From: Candidatus Neomarinimicrobiota bacterium | Lineage (GTDB): Bacteria > Fidelibacterota > UBA8477 > JABMPR01 | Direction: 5' to 3' | Length of the DNA stretch: 35,481 nucleotides | Assembly: GCA_016784545.1 (NCBI GenBank) | Contig: JADHUM010000049.1 | Location: forward strand, 1 to 35,481 | Shown: piece after piece, positions 23,361 through 32,101 of the stretch | Position numbering within the stretch: position 1 is the first letter of the stretch | How the letters are laid out: each line of letters starts with the position of its first letter | Translations under genes and position numbers: made by a program | Notes under the pieces: generated by a model | Database searches by the model: none | Told to the model about the DNA's origin: nothing | Seen by the model: the letters and a program-made list of their open reading frames with translations, nothing else

Positions 23361-25811
23361 TTATTTTAGGCGATGTCTAAGTGCCCAGGAGTCAACATAG
23401 TATAATAGTTTAAGAGAAATACTATTGCTCTGATCCTGATTCCATACATCCTGAAGATCCTCGAAGTAATTTTTCTCCAGATCCTCAGTATCTCCATCTG
23501 AGTAGATGGCATTCTTCCAGGCCAGGGTTAATTCGCTTCCAGGTGCAAAACGCCAGGTCATAACTGCATCAATGGTCAGTGCATTAAATGCCGTATTGAG
23601 GTCACCCGAAAAACTGCTGGGGGACAAATTTCCATCGTCCATGAGATCGAAGAATTCTTTGTATTCCACAGTGGAGCGGTAGTGGCGAAAACGGATATCA
23701 GATTCCAGATTTCTACTAACGATATATTGAGTATAAATGGTATTGGTGGTGGTGATGTGATCCCGTTTCCCAAAGATTGGGTCATCATTGGCATCAAAAT
23801 CAGCAAATCCATGATTGTTTGAACGGTAATGCTTTTCAAACCCATACTGGATCATGAACTGGTTATTGATCCTCCACCTGGGATCTAAACCCCCACCCCG
23901 CCACTGGCTTCCACGGCGTGTTACCGCTGAAATCCCTGCCCAACCACTCATAGAAAAGGGTTTGGTGTAGTTTGATGCTAGCCATAAATGGGTATCAAAT
24001 CCCTTGGGCGTCGTAAAATAGCGATCATCTACCCGGGTTTCGTAATAATCATGTCCTTCTCGTGGGTTCCAGGCTGCTCCACCTCCCATGGAGTAGTAGT
24101 TCTTGAAGGTCATATTATAATCTGCCCGAATACCAAGATGGGTATAGACCCGTGGATTGAAAAGTTGTGCGTAAAAACCACTGATTTCTATCCTGGCATC
24201 ATTCACTTTCCACACTGGATTGATGGTTTGAAGTTCCACCCAGGCATATTGCTCCACCTCATTGGCTTGTCGCAGAAATCCCAAATCATTGGGATTGTAA
24301 AATTCGCTCTCTACTGCATAGCCCACACCATATTTGGCAACACCTTGTACTTCAGACACCCTCACAAAATAATGATGTCCAGTTGAATTGCTGTCAGGAT
24401 AGCTCAAATAACTGAAAGCTCCTGAAGATTGAAACCGCCATTTTGAATCGCTGGTGTAAAGCCGTGTCTCATATCCTGTAACATTGGCATTATTGAAATC
24501 CTTGGTGGAGTCATCCCCTGAAAATCGTAACACATTCGAGTTTGTCACACTAAACTCGGATCCATTCTGCAGGTTTTTACTGACTACAATCAAATTATAA
24601 TTGGTGGCAGGGTTTGTGAGGTACTCTCGTTCACCGCCGAGAGAATCTTCAATGACTGCATGGACTGGAGCAGTGATGGCATTGAAAAAACCAAGACCCA
24701 GCCCGTTCACCGTTTGCCCGGTAACCTTGGTAGCATTGATCAATTGAGTAATATCCGGGTTGGCCTTGATAGATTCCCCTTGTTCTAAAATCTCTTCATC
24801 AGCCACTTGCCAGTAACGAACAGGCTTGGAACCGACCCGTCGGGAATAGAATAAACCAGCTTTTTGCAGAAGTTGAGTTCCCTCTGTAAAAAAGGGGCGA
24901 TGTTCATTGTACTGTATTTCAAAGGGGGAAAGATTGAGTTCGATATTATCAGATTGGACCTGTCCAAAATCGGGAATAAGCGTCATATCGAGCGTAAAGC
25001 TTTCATTGATCCCATACTGGAGATCCATTCCCCCACGATAGGACGTTGAGGATGCCATGCCACCCTGATCCACAGGATAACGGTCAGAAGAGACAGATGC
25101 GTAGGGTGTGAAGGATAGACGTAGTGGTGTTTCCAGATTTTGAATGCCCTTCAATAAACCTACCTGCTGGGCATAATTACCCATTTCCTTATCCAGAAGG
25201 GTCCAGGTATACATCTCTCGAGAAGAAGTCCTGTATCTGCCAATGTTGAAGCCCCAGATCTGTATATCCTTGGCTGGGAAACGCATTTGACTAAAAGGGA
25301 TGGCCATTTCAACTGACCAACCATCGGCATCAATTCTTGCGGCACTTTCCCAAACAGGGTTCCAATTGGAGTCATTGGAATTGGGGGTAGTTTTCCGATC
25401 CACCTGGACGCCTGCTGAGGTTACCATAAAGATGAGCTCATTGGCACCATCATTAAAGGGATTGATCCATAGGCCAATCCAGTCGGCAACCACATCATCA
25501 TCATCTCTTTTTCCCAATTGGGCAGCAATGCTTGAAGGATCTAAATCAAACATTTTGGCGGCCACATAGAAGGTTACATCATCATACAGAATGCGTATCT
25601 CTGTTTTAACCGGGGCATGTCCCCCACTCTCTGGTTCAAATCGATAAAAGTCAGTCGCTGGTTCTACGGTTTCCCAGACTGACTCTTCAATCCGACCATC
25701 AATGGTAGGGATTTTCGAGGTCTTGGTAGTGAAGACACTCTTTTTCTCTTCTGCGATGGAGGTACTTATAATAAACAATAGGCCCAGTATCAGGGCTTTG
25801 ATGTATTTCAA
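23361..25811 (-). CDS. CBM9-like/DUF5916 outer-membrane protein
   Basis: An 816-residue protein. Residues 1-20 are a signal peptide (ALILGLLFIISTSIAEE). Residues about 30-215 are a CBM9-like domain (PTIDGRIEESVWETVEP, ILYDDVTFYVAAKMFD, LWINPFNDGANELIF). The remainder is DUF5916, a long strand-rich region of outer-membrane barrel type (FTLDMTLIPDFGQVQSDN is the conserved early motif). Such proteins are frequent in Bacteroidetes and relatives, and their role is not established. It starts at TTG (25811), as no ATG is available; the signal peptide begins directly there. It follows ntrX by 34 nt on the same strand and may be its co-transcribed or regulated partner. Confidence 0.85.
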   Translation of the reverse strand: MKYIKALILGLLFIISTSIAEEKKSVFTTKTSKIPTIDGRIEESVWETVEPATDFYRFEPESGGHAPVKTEIRILYDDVTFYVAAKMFDLDPSSIAAQLGKRDDDDVVADWIGLWINPFNDGANELIFMVTSAGVQVDRKTTPNSNDSNWNPVWESAARIDADGWSVEMAIPFSQMRFPAKDIQIWGFNIGRYRTSSREMYTWTLLDKEMGNYAQQVGLLKGIQNLETPLRLSFTPYASVSSDRYPVDQGGMASSTSYRGGMDLQYGINESFTLDMTLIPDFGQVQSDNIELNLSPFEIQYNEHRPFFTEGTQLLQKAGLFYSRRVGSKPVRYWQVADEEILEQGESIKANPDITQLINATKVTGQTVNGLGLGFFNAITAPVHAVIEDSLGGEREYLTNPATNYNLIVVSKNLQNGSEFSVTNSNVLRFSGDDSTKDFNNANVTGYETRLYTSDSKWRFQSSGAFSYLSYPDSNSTGHHYFVRVSEVQGVAKYGVGYAVESEFYNPNDLGFLRQANEVEQYAWVELQTINPVWKVNDARIEISGFYAQLFNPRVYTHLGIRADYNMTFKNYYSMGGGAAWNPREGHDYYETRVDDRYFTTPKGFDTHLWLASNYTKPFSMSGWAGISAVTRRGSQWRGGGLDPRWRINNQFMIQYGFEKHYRSNNHGFADFDANDDPIFGKRDHITTTNTIYTQYIVSRNLESDIRFRHYRSTVEYKEFFDLMDDGNLSPSSFSGDLNTAFNALTIDAVMTWRFAPGSELTLAWKNAIYSDGDTEDLEKNYFEDLQDVWNQDQSNSISLKLLYYVDSWALRHRLK

Positions 25812-25845
25812 ATTGTAGCTCTTTTCTATTTGAGAATTGTGGCTA

Positions 25846-27216
25846 TCAGGTCTTGCCCAACCCCAATTCTTTTAACTTCCGTGAGAGATTGGATTGCTGC
25901 ATTCCTAAACTGTTGGCAGTCCTGCTGATGTTCCCGGCATGCTGACGGAGTTGTGATTCCAGAAAGCGTTCTTCGAACATCCTTTTTGCTTCAGCAAACA
26001 GGCGTGTTTCGGTGAAGATTGCAGCATCTCCATCTGCAGAGACGACTTGATTCAAATGTGGTTTTACTTCAGGTAAATCGATCTCTTCATTGGGACTTAG
26101 AATATATAGACGTTCGATGAGATTTCTCAGCTCACGGATGTTTCCAGGAAAGGGATAGCCAACCAACATATTCATGGCATCCCTGGTAAACTGTTTGGGT
26201 TGCAGACTTAATTCAGCAGCATAGTGGGACAGGAAGTGATGGAGGAGGGTTTTTATATCGCCTTCTCTCTCACGGAGTGGGGGCAGATTAATGGGCACCA
26301 CATTAAGACGATAAAATAAATCCTCTCGAAACTTGCCTGCAGAGACCATCTCCTCAAGGGGTTTATTGGTGGCCGCTAAGAGTCTAATATCAACTGACTG
26401 AGTTTGAGTCCCACCGACACGTTCAAATTTCCCATCCTCAAGAACTCGAAGGATTTTTGCCTGTGCAGACATACTCATATCACCAATTTCATCAAGAAAT
26501 AAAGTGCCGCCATTGGCCATTTCGATTTTACCCTTTTTCTGGCCAACCGCTCCAGTAAAGGCGCCTTTCTCATGCCCAAACAACTCACTTTCAACCAGTT
26601 CAGAGGGGATGGCGGCAGCATTGAACTTAACAAAGGCATCCTCAGCGCGAGGACTAGCGGCATGAATGGCGTGGGCAACCAGCTCCTTGCCAGTACCACT
26701 TTCGCCTCTAATGAGAACTTTTGCTGAAGTAGGGCCTACCCGTCGAGCCGTATCCAGGACCTGCTGAATCTGTAGTGAATTACCAATGAGACGATACTTA
26801 TCGTGCTGGGTCTGTTGAATAAGGGCTGATCTCTTGGTCAGGGTTTGCTTTTCTGAAAGATTTCGAATCGCCAATTTAACCCGGGCCAATGAGAGTGGTT
26901 TTTCAAGGAAATCATAGGCGCCAATTCTCAGGGCGTCCACGGCAGTTCCCACAGTGGCATGGCCAGAAATCATGATGACATCAAGGGTTTCATCTATCTC
27001 GCGAATACCTTTTAGGACTTCGATGCCATCCATGCCCGGTAAACGGACATCAAGCAGAACCAGATCCACACTTTCCGCCTTCAGAAGCGCCAGCCCATCT
27101 TCACCGGTCCCAGCTTCTAAAACATGATGGCCTTCATCTTCCAGAATATCCCTGAGGGTTAAACGAATGTTTTTTTCATCATCAATGATTAAAATTTTGA
27201 TTTTGTGATCAGCCAT
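25846..27216 (-). CDS. NtrX-type sigma-54-dependent response regulator
   Basis: A 456-residue enhancer-binding protein. Receiver domain 5-120 with IIDDE (10-14), the phospho-acceptor D56 (LLDVRLPGMDG) and K106. AAA+ domain about 142-370 with Walker A GESGTGKE (171-178), the sigma-54-contacting GAFTGA loop (218-223) and Walker B GGTLFLDEIGD. A Fis-type helix-turn-helix lies at the end (GNISRTANSLGMQQSNLSRKL). The middle region and gene order with an NtrY-like kinase favour NtrX over NtrC. An in-frame TTG would add four residues; the ATG at 27216 is preferred. Its targets are unknown. Confidence 0.9.
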   Translation of the reverse strand: MADHKIKILIIDDEKNIRLTLRDILEDEGHHVLEAGTGEDGLALLKAESVDLVLLDVRLPGMDGIEVLKGIREIDETLDVIMISGHATVGTAVDALRIGAYDFLEKPLSLARVKLAIRNLSEKQTLTKRSALIQQTQHDKYRLIGNSLQIQQVLDTARRVGPTSAKVLIRGESGTGKELVAHAIHAASPRAEDAFVKFNAAAIPSELVESELFGHEKGAFTGAVGQKKGKIEMANGGTLFLDEIGDMSMSAQAKILRVLEDGKFERVGGTQTQSVDIRLLAATNKPLEEMVSAGKFREDLFYRLNVVPINLPPLREREGDIKTLLHHFLSHYAAELSLQPKQFTRDAMNMLVGYPFPGNIRELRNLIERLYILSPNEEIDLPEVKPHLNQVVSADGDAAIFTETRLFAEAKRMFEERFLESQLRQHAGNISRTANSLGMQQSNLSRKLKELGLGKT

Positions 27217-27229
27217 TTTGCTATCCAAT

Positions 27230-28441
27230 CTACTTGGTTAATTGTTGCTCGTTTTCCCGGTTACAGGGAAAACTAATAATAAATGTGGAGCCTTCGCCCA
27301 GGACACTGGTGGCTTTAATATCTCCACCATGTTGTCTGATAATGCGTCGGGTGATTGCCAGCCCCAGACCAGTTCCCTTTTTCTTCGTGGTAAAATAAGG
27401 TTCGAAAATTTTGACCAGATCAGCCTCAGAAATCCCTTTGCCATGATCCTTGATACCTATTGTACAGGATTTATTCAGAACACTGGTAGAGACTACAATA
27501 TGAGGGTTGCTTTCACAGGCCTGTATGGCATTCTGGATCAAATTCACCAACACTTGTTTCATTTGCATGGTATCGGCAAAAATTTCTTTAAGAGACGCAT
27601 CCAGTATCAGATCGATTTTGGCATCATCTGAGTATTGTTCTGAGATATCACGCAATTGTTGGTTTAGATCATAGTTATCAAATTGTGCTTCTGGCATTTT
27701 GGCAAAGCCGGAGAAGGCAGTCACCAATGATTGAAGATTGTCCACCTCTTCGTTGACGATCCTCAGCGATTTTTCCAATATCTCAGGCAAATTTTCGGCT
27801 TTTTCATGGTACTTCATTTCCAGGCGTTGAGCAGCAAGACGAATGGGTGTCAATGGATTTTTTATCTCGTGAGCCATGGCCCGGGCCATCTCCTGCCAGA
27901 TCGTCTGCTTCTCAGCCTCAATCAAGCGCTCTTTACTTTGATTGAGTTCAAAAACCATGTTATTGAAGGCGATGATAAGACCATTCAGGGGAGAAAAAGC
28001 ACTCTCTTTGATTTGAAAATCAAAATCTCCACCCTTTAATTGTTCAGTTGCTGAGAGTAAACGTGTCAAGGGCCGTGTGATAATCATAAACAGGAAGAGG
28101 AAAATGCTTCCTGTGAGGATGATCATGACGATGACGATTCCAATGGAGTACTTTTTAATATCGCGACTATAAAAATCTCCAGCAATATCAATTTTATGCA
28201 AATCCCTGAGCACGCCTTCAATCTCTTGATTAAACACTACAAGCTCGCTGGAATCAAGTATGGTGCTATAGGATTTATGTAGTTCCCTGACCTTTTCCTT
28301 GGTGGAGAGACCAGTGATCTGATCCTGATAGGAAGCAAGATTACTGATAAAAAAGTCCCGCATGAGCATGGCGGCAATTAATGTGACCAGACTGACCAGG
28401 ATCATAATCTGGATTCTGAATGATGGTGCTCTTAATTTCAC
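27230..28441 (-). CDS. NtrY-like sensor histidine kinase
   Basis: A 403-residue membrane kinase. Helix 1 is residues 10-27 and helix 2 is 100-121, enclosing a short (about 70-residue) periplasmic sensor loop. A HAMP domain follows (122-175). The phospho-acceptor His191 is in MAHEIKNPLTPIRLAAQRL. The ATPase domain shows the N box NLIQNAIQA, the G1 box DHGKGIS and the GTGLGLAI G2 box. The small sensor distinguishes it from full NtrY proteins, which have four N-terminal helices and a PAS domain. It lies 13 nt before the regulator and overlaps the DUF4390 gene by 4 nt. Confidence 0.9.
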   Translation of the reverse strand: MKLRAPSFRIQIMILVSLVTLIAAMLMRDFFISNLASYQDQITGLSTKEKVRELHKSYSTILDSSELVVFNQEIEGVLRDLHKIDIAGDFYSRDIKKYSIGIVIVMIILTGSIFLFLFMIITRPLTRLLSATEQLKGGDFDFQIKESAFSPLNGLIIAFNNMVFELNQSKERLIEAEKQTIWQEMARAMAHEIKNPLTPIRLAAQRLEMKYHEKAENLPEILEKSLRIVNEEVDNLQSLVTAFSGFAKMPEAQFDNYDLNQQLRDISEQYSDDAKIDLILDASLKEIFADTMQMKQVLVNLIQNAIQACESNPHIVVSTSVLNKSCTIGIKDHGKGISEADLVKIFEPYFTTKKKGTGLGLAITRRIIRQHGGDIKATSVLGEGSTFIISFPCNRENEQQLTK

Positions 28442-29010
28442 AAGACCAACTGCCTTTTCTCGAATGGCTCCGAGATATGTATGGGTCTGATTCTATTCCA
28501 GAAGGACATAAGATTAATTCGGTCTGTAATGCCAGGCATGTCCATTTCTTCCATAAAAGCAGAAATTCTTAAATAATAATACTTATCATCTTCCATGACT
28601 CGCATGCGACAGAATAAAGCATTTTCAATTTTAACCCACTCCTCTTTTGCAGCTTCCAGCGTGTAGACCTGCTTGGTTTCATCAACCTCGCTGCGGTAGA
28701 CGTCATAGTCATCTTCTAATAGCGAATAGCGAAATTGATGCTCCCAGTTAGCCATTGCGACGATGGAATCATTTGATGCATTCACCAGATCTATCTCAAA
28801 ATGAATAACTACCGTATCACCAGATTGGAGGAGCATATCAAGATCTGGAGTAAAACTCTCCATGAGGATGGCAGAACAGAAAAGCCGATCGCCTTTCACT
28901 TCCAGAATCACATCCTGAAAGTAGGGATCGGTTCCAACAAATGCCGTCAGCAAAAGCTGAGAAACGATGAGTGCACCAGCACCCAGTTTATCAGATAAGA
29001 ACTGTAGCAC
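28438..29010 (-). CDS. DUF4390 domain protein
   Basis: A 190-residue protein with a hydrophobic N-terminus (about 11-25, AGALIVSQLLLTAFVG) and a beta-rich remainder. VILEVKGDRLFCSAILMESF (about 34-53), VVIHFEIDLV and the C-terminal SFWNRIRPIHISEPF match the DUF4390 family. In proteobacteria DUF4390 genes commonly sit beside ntrY/ntrX-like pairs, and this gene overlaps the kinase by 4 nt. It may be an exported sensor accessory, but the family's role is not known. The start codon is GTG; the exact start is not certain. Confidence 0.75.
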   Translation of the reverse strand: MLQFLSDKLGAGALIVSQLLLTAFVGTDPYFQDVILEVKGDRLFCSAILMESFTPDLDMLLQSGDTVVIHFEIDLVNASNDSIVAMANWEHQFRYSLLEDDYDVYRSEVDETKQVYTLEAAKEEWVKIENALFCRMRVMEDDKYYYLRISAFMEEMDMPGITDRINLMSFWNRIRPIHISEPFEKRQLVL

Positions 29011-29086
29011 AGGTGTGTGTCGGTCTTTTTAACGTGAGGTACATCGTGAGTGTCATATTCTGATGTCGCCTACTTGGGTTACTGGT

Positions 29087-29428
29087 TTATTCCAGAATTA
29101 CATTCTTATTCGTGATGTCTTCCTCACGAACACGTCCTGAAGAATTAATAATTATTAAGCTCGCTCCAGGGTTGACAATGGTGTGAGACAATTGTACGAC
29201 TCCCCCCTTCGTATATTCCCTGACCAGCAAAACGCCCCTGGATGTCTCCATAAAGCGAATGGTAATCGTGTAGTTTGAGCTGGGCGTGAAAAAGACCTGT
29301 TCATTGTATTCCCGTGACAGGGGTATCCCAGTAGGGGATATCACTTCTAAATCATCGGTAAGCAGGGCTGAAAATAGTGGTGAAACCACTAGGAGTATCA
29401 TTCCAATACTTCTGATTAACATTTTCAT
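29087..29428 (-). CDS. Small exported protein (unrecognised)
   Basis: A 113-residue protein with a signal peptide (residues 1-21, RSIGMILLVVSPLFSALL). The mature part is beta-rich (YTITIRFMETSRGVLLVREY, VVQLSHTIVNPGASLIIINSS) and has no cysteine. I recognise no family. It lies 76 nt before the DUF4390 gene on the same strand and behind the terminator of the PDZ gene, so it may begin the kinase operon. Confidence 0.6.
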   Translation of the reverse strand: MKMLIRSIGMILLVVSPLFSALLTDDLEVISPTGIPLSREYNEQVFFTPSSNYTITIRFMETSRGVLLVREYTKGGVVQLSHTIVNPGASLIIINSSGRVREEDITNKNVILE

Positions 29429-29452
29429 ATTTTCCGCCTAGTGTAATAAAAG

Positions 29453-29485
29453 GTGATGCCGACATCGTTAAGATATCGGCATCAC
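29453..29485 (-). terminator. Intrinsic terminator of the PDZ-barrel gene
   Basis: Arms GTGATGCCGACATC (29453-29466) and GATATCGGCATCAC (29472-29485) pair over 14 bp with one mismatch around a 5-nt loop. On the minus strand the stem is followed by CTTTTATT. It lies 24 nt after the stop of the PDZ gene. Confidence 0.85.
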
Positions 29486-29508
29486 AAGCATCAATTATTT
29501 AGTTCTGT

Positions 29509-30837
29509 TTAGAATCCAAACCAGAGGCCCAGGGACATGGTTGGAGCGCTCAGCTCAGATAATTTACCTGCACTGCCGACCAATTCATATGATTCCATTT
29601 CCTTATCAAGGGCATTATTTCCAAGTGTGGTCTTCCAGCCGTCACTGAATCCATATCCATAGAGATATCCGTATTCAGCTTTCAGTCGCATCCAGCCAGT
29701 CAATCTGATCATGACACTGGCTCGTGGATGTGCAATGGCATAATTCTTAGAAAAGTTGACAGATGTACTCTTGGTGTCGATGAGCTCATCATTTACGGTA
29801 TCCCAAGTGAACTCACCATCATTCTGGGTCACATTCAAGTCGATGCCACCTAGTCCCAGCCCAACACCTCCACTAATGGTAGCCCATGAGAAGGGAGCCA
29901 GTCTCTTTTCAATGGTCAATCCACCGTAACCCATATTGAAGGTTACTTCACGCTCAACAGTTGCTGCGCTAGTTGAATGGGTAGCTGTCACTGTATTGCT
30001 CACACCACCCCAGTTTCCAAAGCCACCCAGGAACCAGCCATTACCAACATATCCCTGACCAGATCCACCCCACATAACGATTCCTTCTTCACGGAAAGGT
30101 GTTGATGAGAGACCAAGCTTGGTCATCAGGTCAACCATGTCAACGAACTCATCCTGGACCAGCATGGGTGTGAAACCACCACCACCGTAGCCACGGGAGT
30201 TTTTGCGTTTTTTCTCTTTTTTATCTTTATCAGCCATTTTCAGCTGAGTTTCTTTTTCCTTCTTTGCAGGTGCTACAAATGTTGCTACTGTGGAGTCGAT
30301 TGCTTCATCTCTCCAGAAGACAATACTCACCTGATCGCCGAATTTCTTGCTACGGATTAAGCGTACGAGGTGATCCTCATAACGAACTTTTGCTCCGCCA
30401 AAAAACATGATGATATCATCTTCAATGATTCCGGCTTTATCAGCAGCTCCGTTATTAACAGTACCATTCACCAATACACCGTGGGCATATGGGTAGCGCA
30501 TCTTGTATGCATCTTCAAAATCCATGTCACTTAAATAAACGCCCAGTTTGGGACGTGAATCATTATCATCATCATCTATATTGATTTTGATGCCTGTTTC
30601 CACACCAATTTCATCCAGGGCTTCTTGCACCTCCATGGCCACATCTTCAAGTTCCTGCTCCAGGTCTTGAGAGATATCGATTTGGATCTGGGTTCCACCC
30701 TCTGCAAAGGCTGGGCTTGCGATCAGTAGTGAGAATGCAAATGTCATCACTATCGCCAGAGCTCCATGGCTCGCTATGGCGATCAATGTTCCGGAGAGGT
30801 TACTCCAGGCTGCCAGATGATCTGTGTTTTTAGTCAT
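29509..30837 (-). CDS. Exported PDZ-domain protein with C-terminal barrel-like domain
   Basis: A 442-residue protein from the ATG at 30837. The export signal is at about 19-45 (ALAIVMTFAFSLLIASPAFA, cleavage near 45). A short acidic helical segment follows (56-80). Residues about 95-185 are a PDZ domain (PKLGVYLSDMDFEDA, GVLVNGTVNNGAADKAGIIEDDIIMFFGG). A Lys/Glu-rich linker (185-220) leads to a glycine-rich stretch and then, from about 285, alternating strands (VTFNMGYGGLTIEKRL, WMRLKAEYGYLYGYGF) ending SLGLWFGF with a terminal Phe, as in outer-membrane barrels. There is no protease triad. In-frame ATGs at 30888 and 30939 would lengthen the N-terminus; the first has AAAGGAAAG nearby, so the start is not certain. 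Confidence 0.75.
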   Translation of the reverse strand: MTKNTDHLAAWSNLSGTLIAIASHGALAIVMTFAFSLLIASPAFAEGGTQIQIDISQDLEQELEDVAMEVQEALDEIGVETGIKINIDDDDNDSRPKLGVYLSDMDFEDAYKMRYPYAHGVLVNGTVNNGAADKAGIIEDDIIMFFGGAKVRYEDHLVRLIRSKKFGDQVSIVFWRDEAIDSTVATFVAPAKKEKETQLKMADKDKKEKKRKNSRGYGGGGFTPMLVQDEFVDMVDLMTKLGLSSTPFREEGIVMWGGSGQGYVGNGWFLGGFGNWGGVSNTVTATHSTSAATVEREVTFNMGYGGLTIEKRLAPFSWATISGGVGLGLGGIDLNVTQNDGEFTWDTVNDELIDTKSTSVNFSKNYAIAHPRASVMIRLTGWMRLKAEYGYLYGYGFSDGWKTTLGNNALDKEMESYELVGSAGKLSELSAPTMSLGLWFGF

Positions 30838-31018
30838 TTTCGGGGTCCTTTCTAATCTATCGTTTTCCATTTTCATTGATTTTTCCATTTTCAATTGCTT
30901 TCCTTTAGGACAATTGCCATGCCACAATGAAAGGGACATACGATAAGTGGTAGTAATATTAGTCTCTTATACACCTATACCAGGTACTTTTTATCTAGGA
31001 TCATGGGGTCAATTTAGC

Positions 31019-31050
31019 ATCATTCTGATATAGCGCCATATCAGAATGAT
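31019..31050. repeat. Perfect 13-bp inverted repeat downstream of the PNP gene
   Basis: ATCATTCTGATAT (31019-31031) and ATATCAGAATGAT (31038-31050) are exact complements around AGCGCC. There is no T tract on either side, so it is not a typical terminator. It lies between the stop of the PNP gene and the start of the PDZ gene. It could be an operator-like site or an RNA stem. Confidence 0.7.
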
Positions 31051-31152
31051 ATGTGCCTGTTTTTAATTGGAAAATCTTTTACTTTATTTGGTGTGGGAAT
31101 GGCTGGGAAACGCCTTACTAGTGGGCTGTTTGTGAAGGATAACTGATTGCGT

Positions 31153-31947
31153 TTACCCACTCAATTCTTGTACCAATTCACTGAGAAGTTTGGCAAAATC
31201 CTCACGCACGCGAATGCCTGTTTCCATGACCTCTTCATGATTCAAGGGTTGATCCAGGATTCCAGCGGCGAAATTGGTTAGACAACTGATACCCAGAACT
31301 TGCATATCTAGTTGAAAAGCCTGCATACTTTCATGGACGGTTGACATTCCCACAGCATCAGCTTGTTTGGATCTCAGAAAGCGAATTTCAGCTGGTGTCT
31401 CATAGGATGGACCATTCAAACCTGCATAGGACCCAGTTTTCAAGGGGACAGATTCTCGTTGAGCCACTTTTTTTACCATGTCCATGAGCTTGGGAGTGAA
31501 AATGTTGTCAGGTTCTGTGTTTCCAGAATAGACCGAATGTCCCGTTTGATTCATTAGTTTCGTGATAAGCATGAGATCACCAGGGGCGTAGTCTTCACGG
31601 ATACTCCCAGCGGCATTGGTCAGAATGATAGTACTGGCTCCCAGGGCATTGAGGATTTGAATGGGATAGACAACCTGATCCAGAGTATAGCCTTCATAAA
31701 AATGAACTCGCCCGGAATTCACCAGGACAGGGACGTCACTCAAGAACCCATGTACCAATTCACCAGAATGACCTTCAACGGTTGAGATGGGGAAACCGGG
31801 GATGTCAGCAAAGGGAATGCGGGATGTATTGGAAAGTGCATCCACAAAATTTCCCAGACCGGATCCCAGCACCAAGGCAATGTCCGCCCTAAATTCTCCA
31901 TGTTTTCTAATTTCTTCTACTGCTTCATTTATTTTTTTGATATTCAT
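31153..31947 (-). CDS. Purine nucleoside phosphorylase
   Basis: A 264-residue trimeric-type (PNP I) enzyme that phosphorolyses inosine or guanosine to free base and ribose-1-phosphate in purine salvage. Recognised regions: the phosphate-binding VLGSGLGNF (26-34), FPISTVEGHSGELV (about 51-64), GRVHFYEGY (about 79-87), LTNAAGSI (about 107-114), and the base/ribose site ETPAEIRFLRSKQADAVGMSTVHE (about 182-205). A conserved NFAAGI (about 226-231) and a C-terminal helix follow. There is no gene immediately upstream, and the 5' region holds a dispersed repeat. Confidence 0.93.
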   Translation of the reverse strand: MNIKKINEAVEEIRKHGEFRADIALVLGSGLGNFVDALSNTSRIPFADIPGFPISTVEGHSGELVHGFLSDVPVLVNSGRVHFYEGYTLDQVVYPIQILNALGASTIILTNAAGSIREDYAPGDLMLITKLMNQTGHSVYSGNTEPDNIFTPKLMDMVKKVAQRESVPLKTGSYAGLNGPSYETPAEIRFLRSKQADAVGMSTVHESMQAFQLDMQVLGISCLTNFAAGILDQPLNHEEVMETGIRVREDFAKLLSELVQELSG

Positions 31948-31978
31948 TCGTGTACCTTGCAGAAACTTTTTATTTCAA

Positions 31979-32054
31979 GTCTTCGCGAGGGAGTATAACG
32001 ACCGCGGCGATCTCAAGTTCGAGATTGCTTCGTCGCTCTGCTTCTCGCAATGAC
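31979..32054. repeat. Dispersed palindromic repeat (MITE-like)
   Basis: The 76-bp element has imperfect terminal inverted repeats, GTCTTCGCGAG at 31979-31989 and CTCGCAATGAC at 32044-32054 (9 of 11 positions pair), and a central palindrome ATCTC-AAGTTC-GAGAT. The GTCATTGCGAG end with AGCGACGAAGCAATCTC resembles small non-coding repeats known from many unrelated bacterial genomes. It lies in the gap between the PNP gene and rlmN. Confidence 0.65.
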
Positions 32055-32101
32055 TGTATTTGGATTGTGGATTATTCATGAAGCGATTCATTCTACACAA
32101 A

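Noticed and set aside
23988-24386. 132-codon open frame on the plus strand
   Set aside because: It is antisense to the DUF5916 barrel region; the product shows no family or signal peptide.
27242-27631. 129-codon open frame on the plus strand
   Set aside because: It is antisense to the kinase ATPase domain and explained by its codon pattern.
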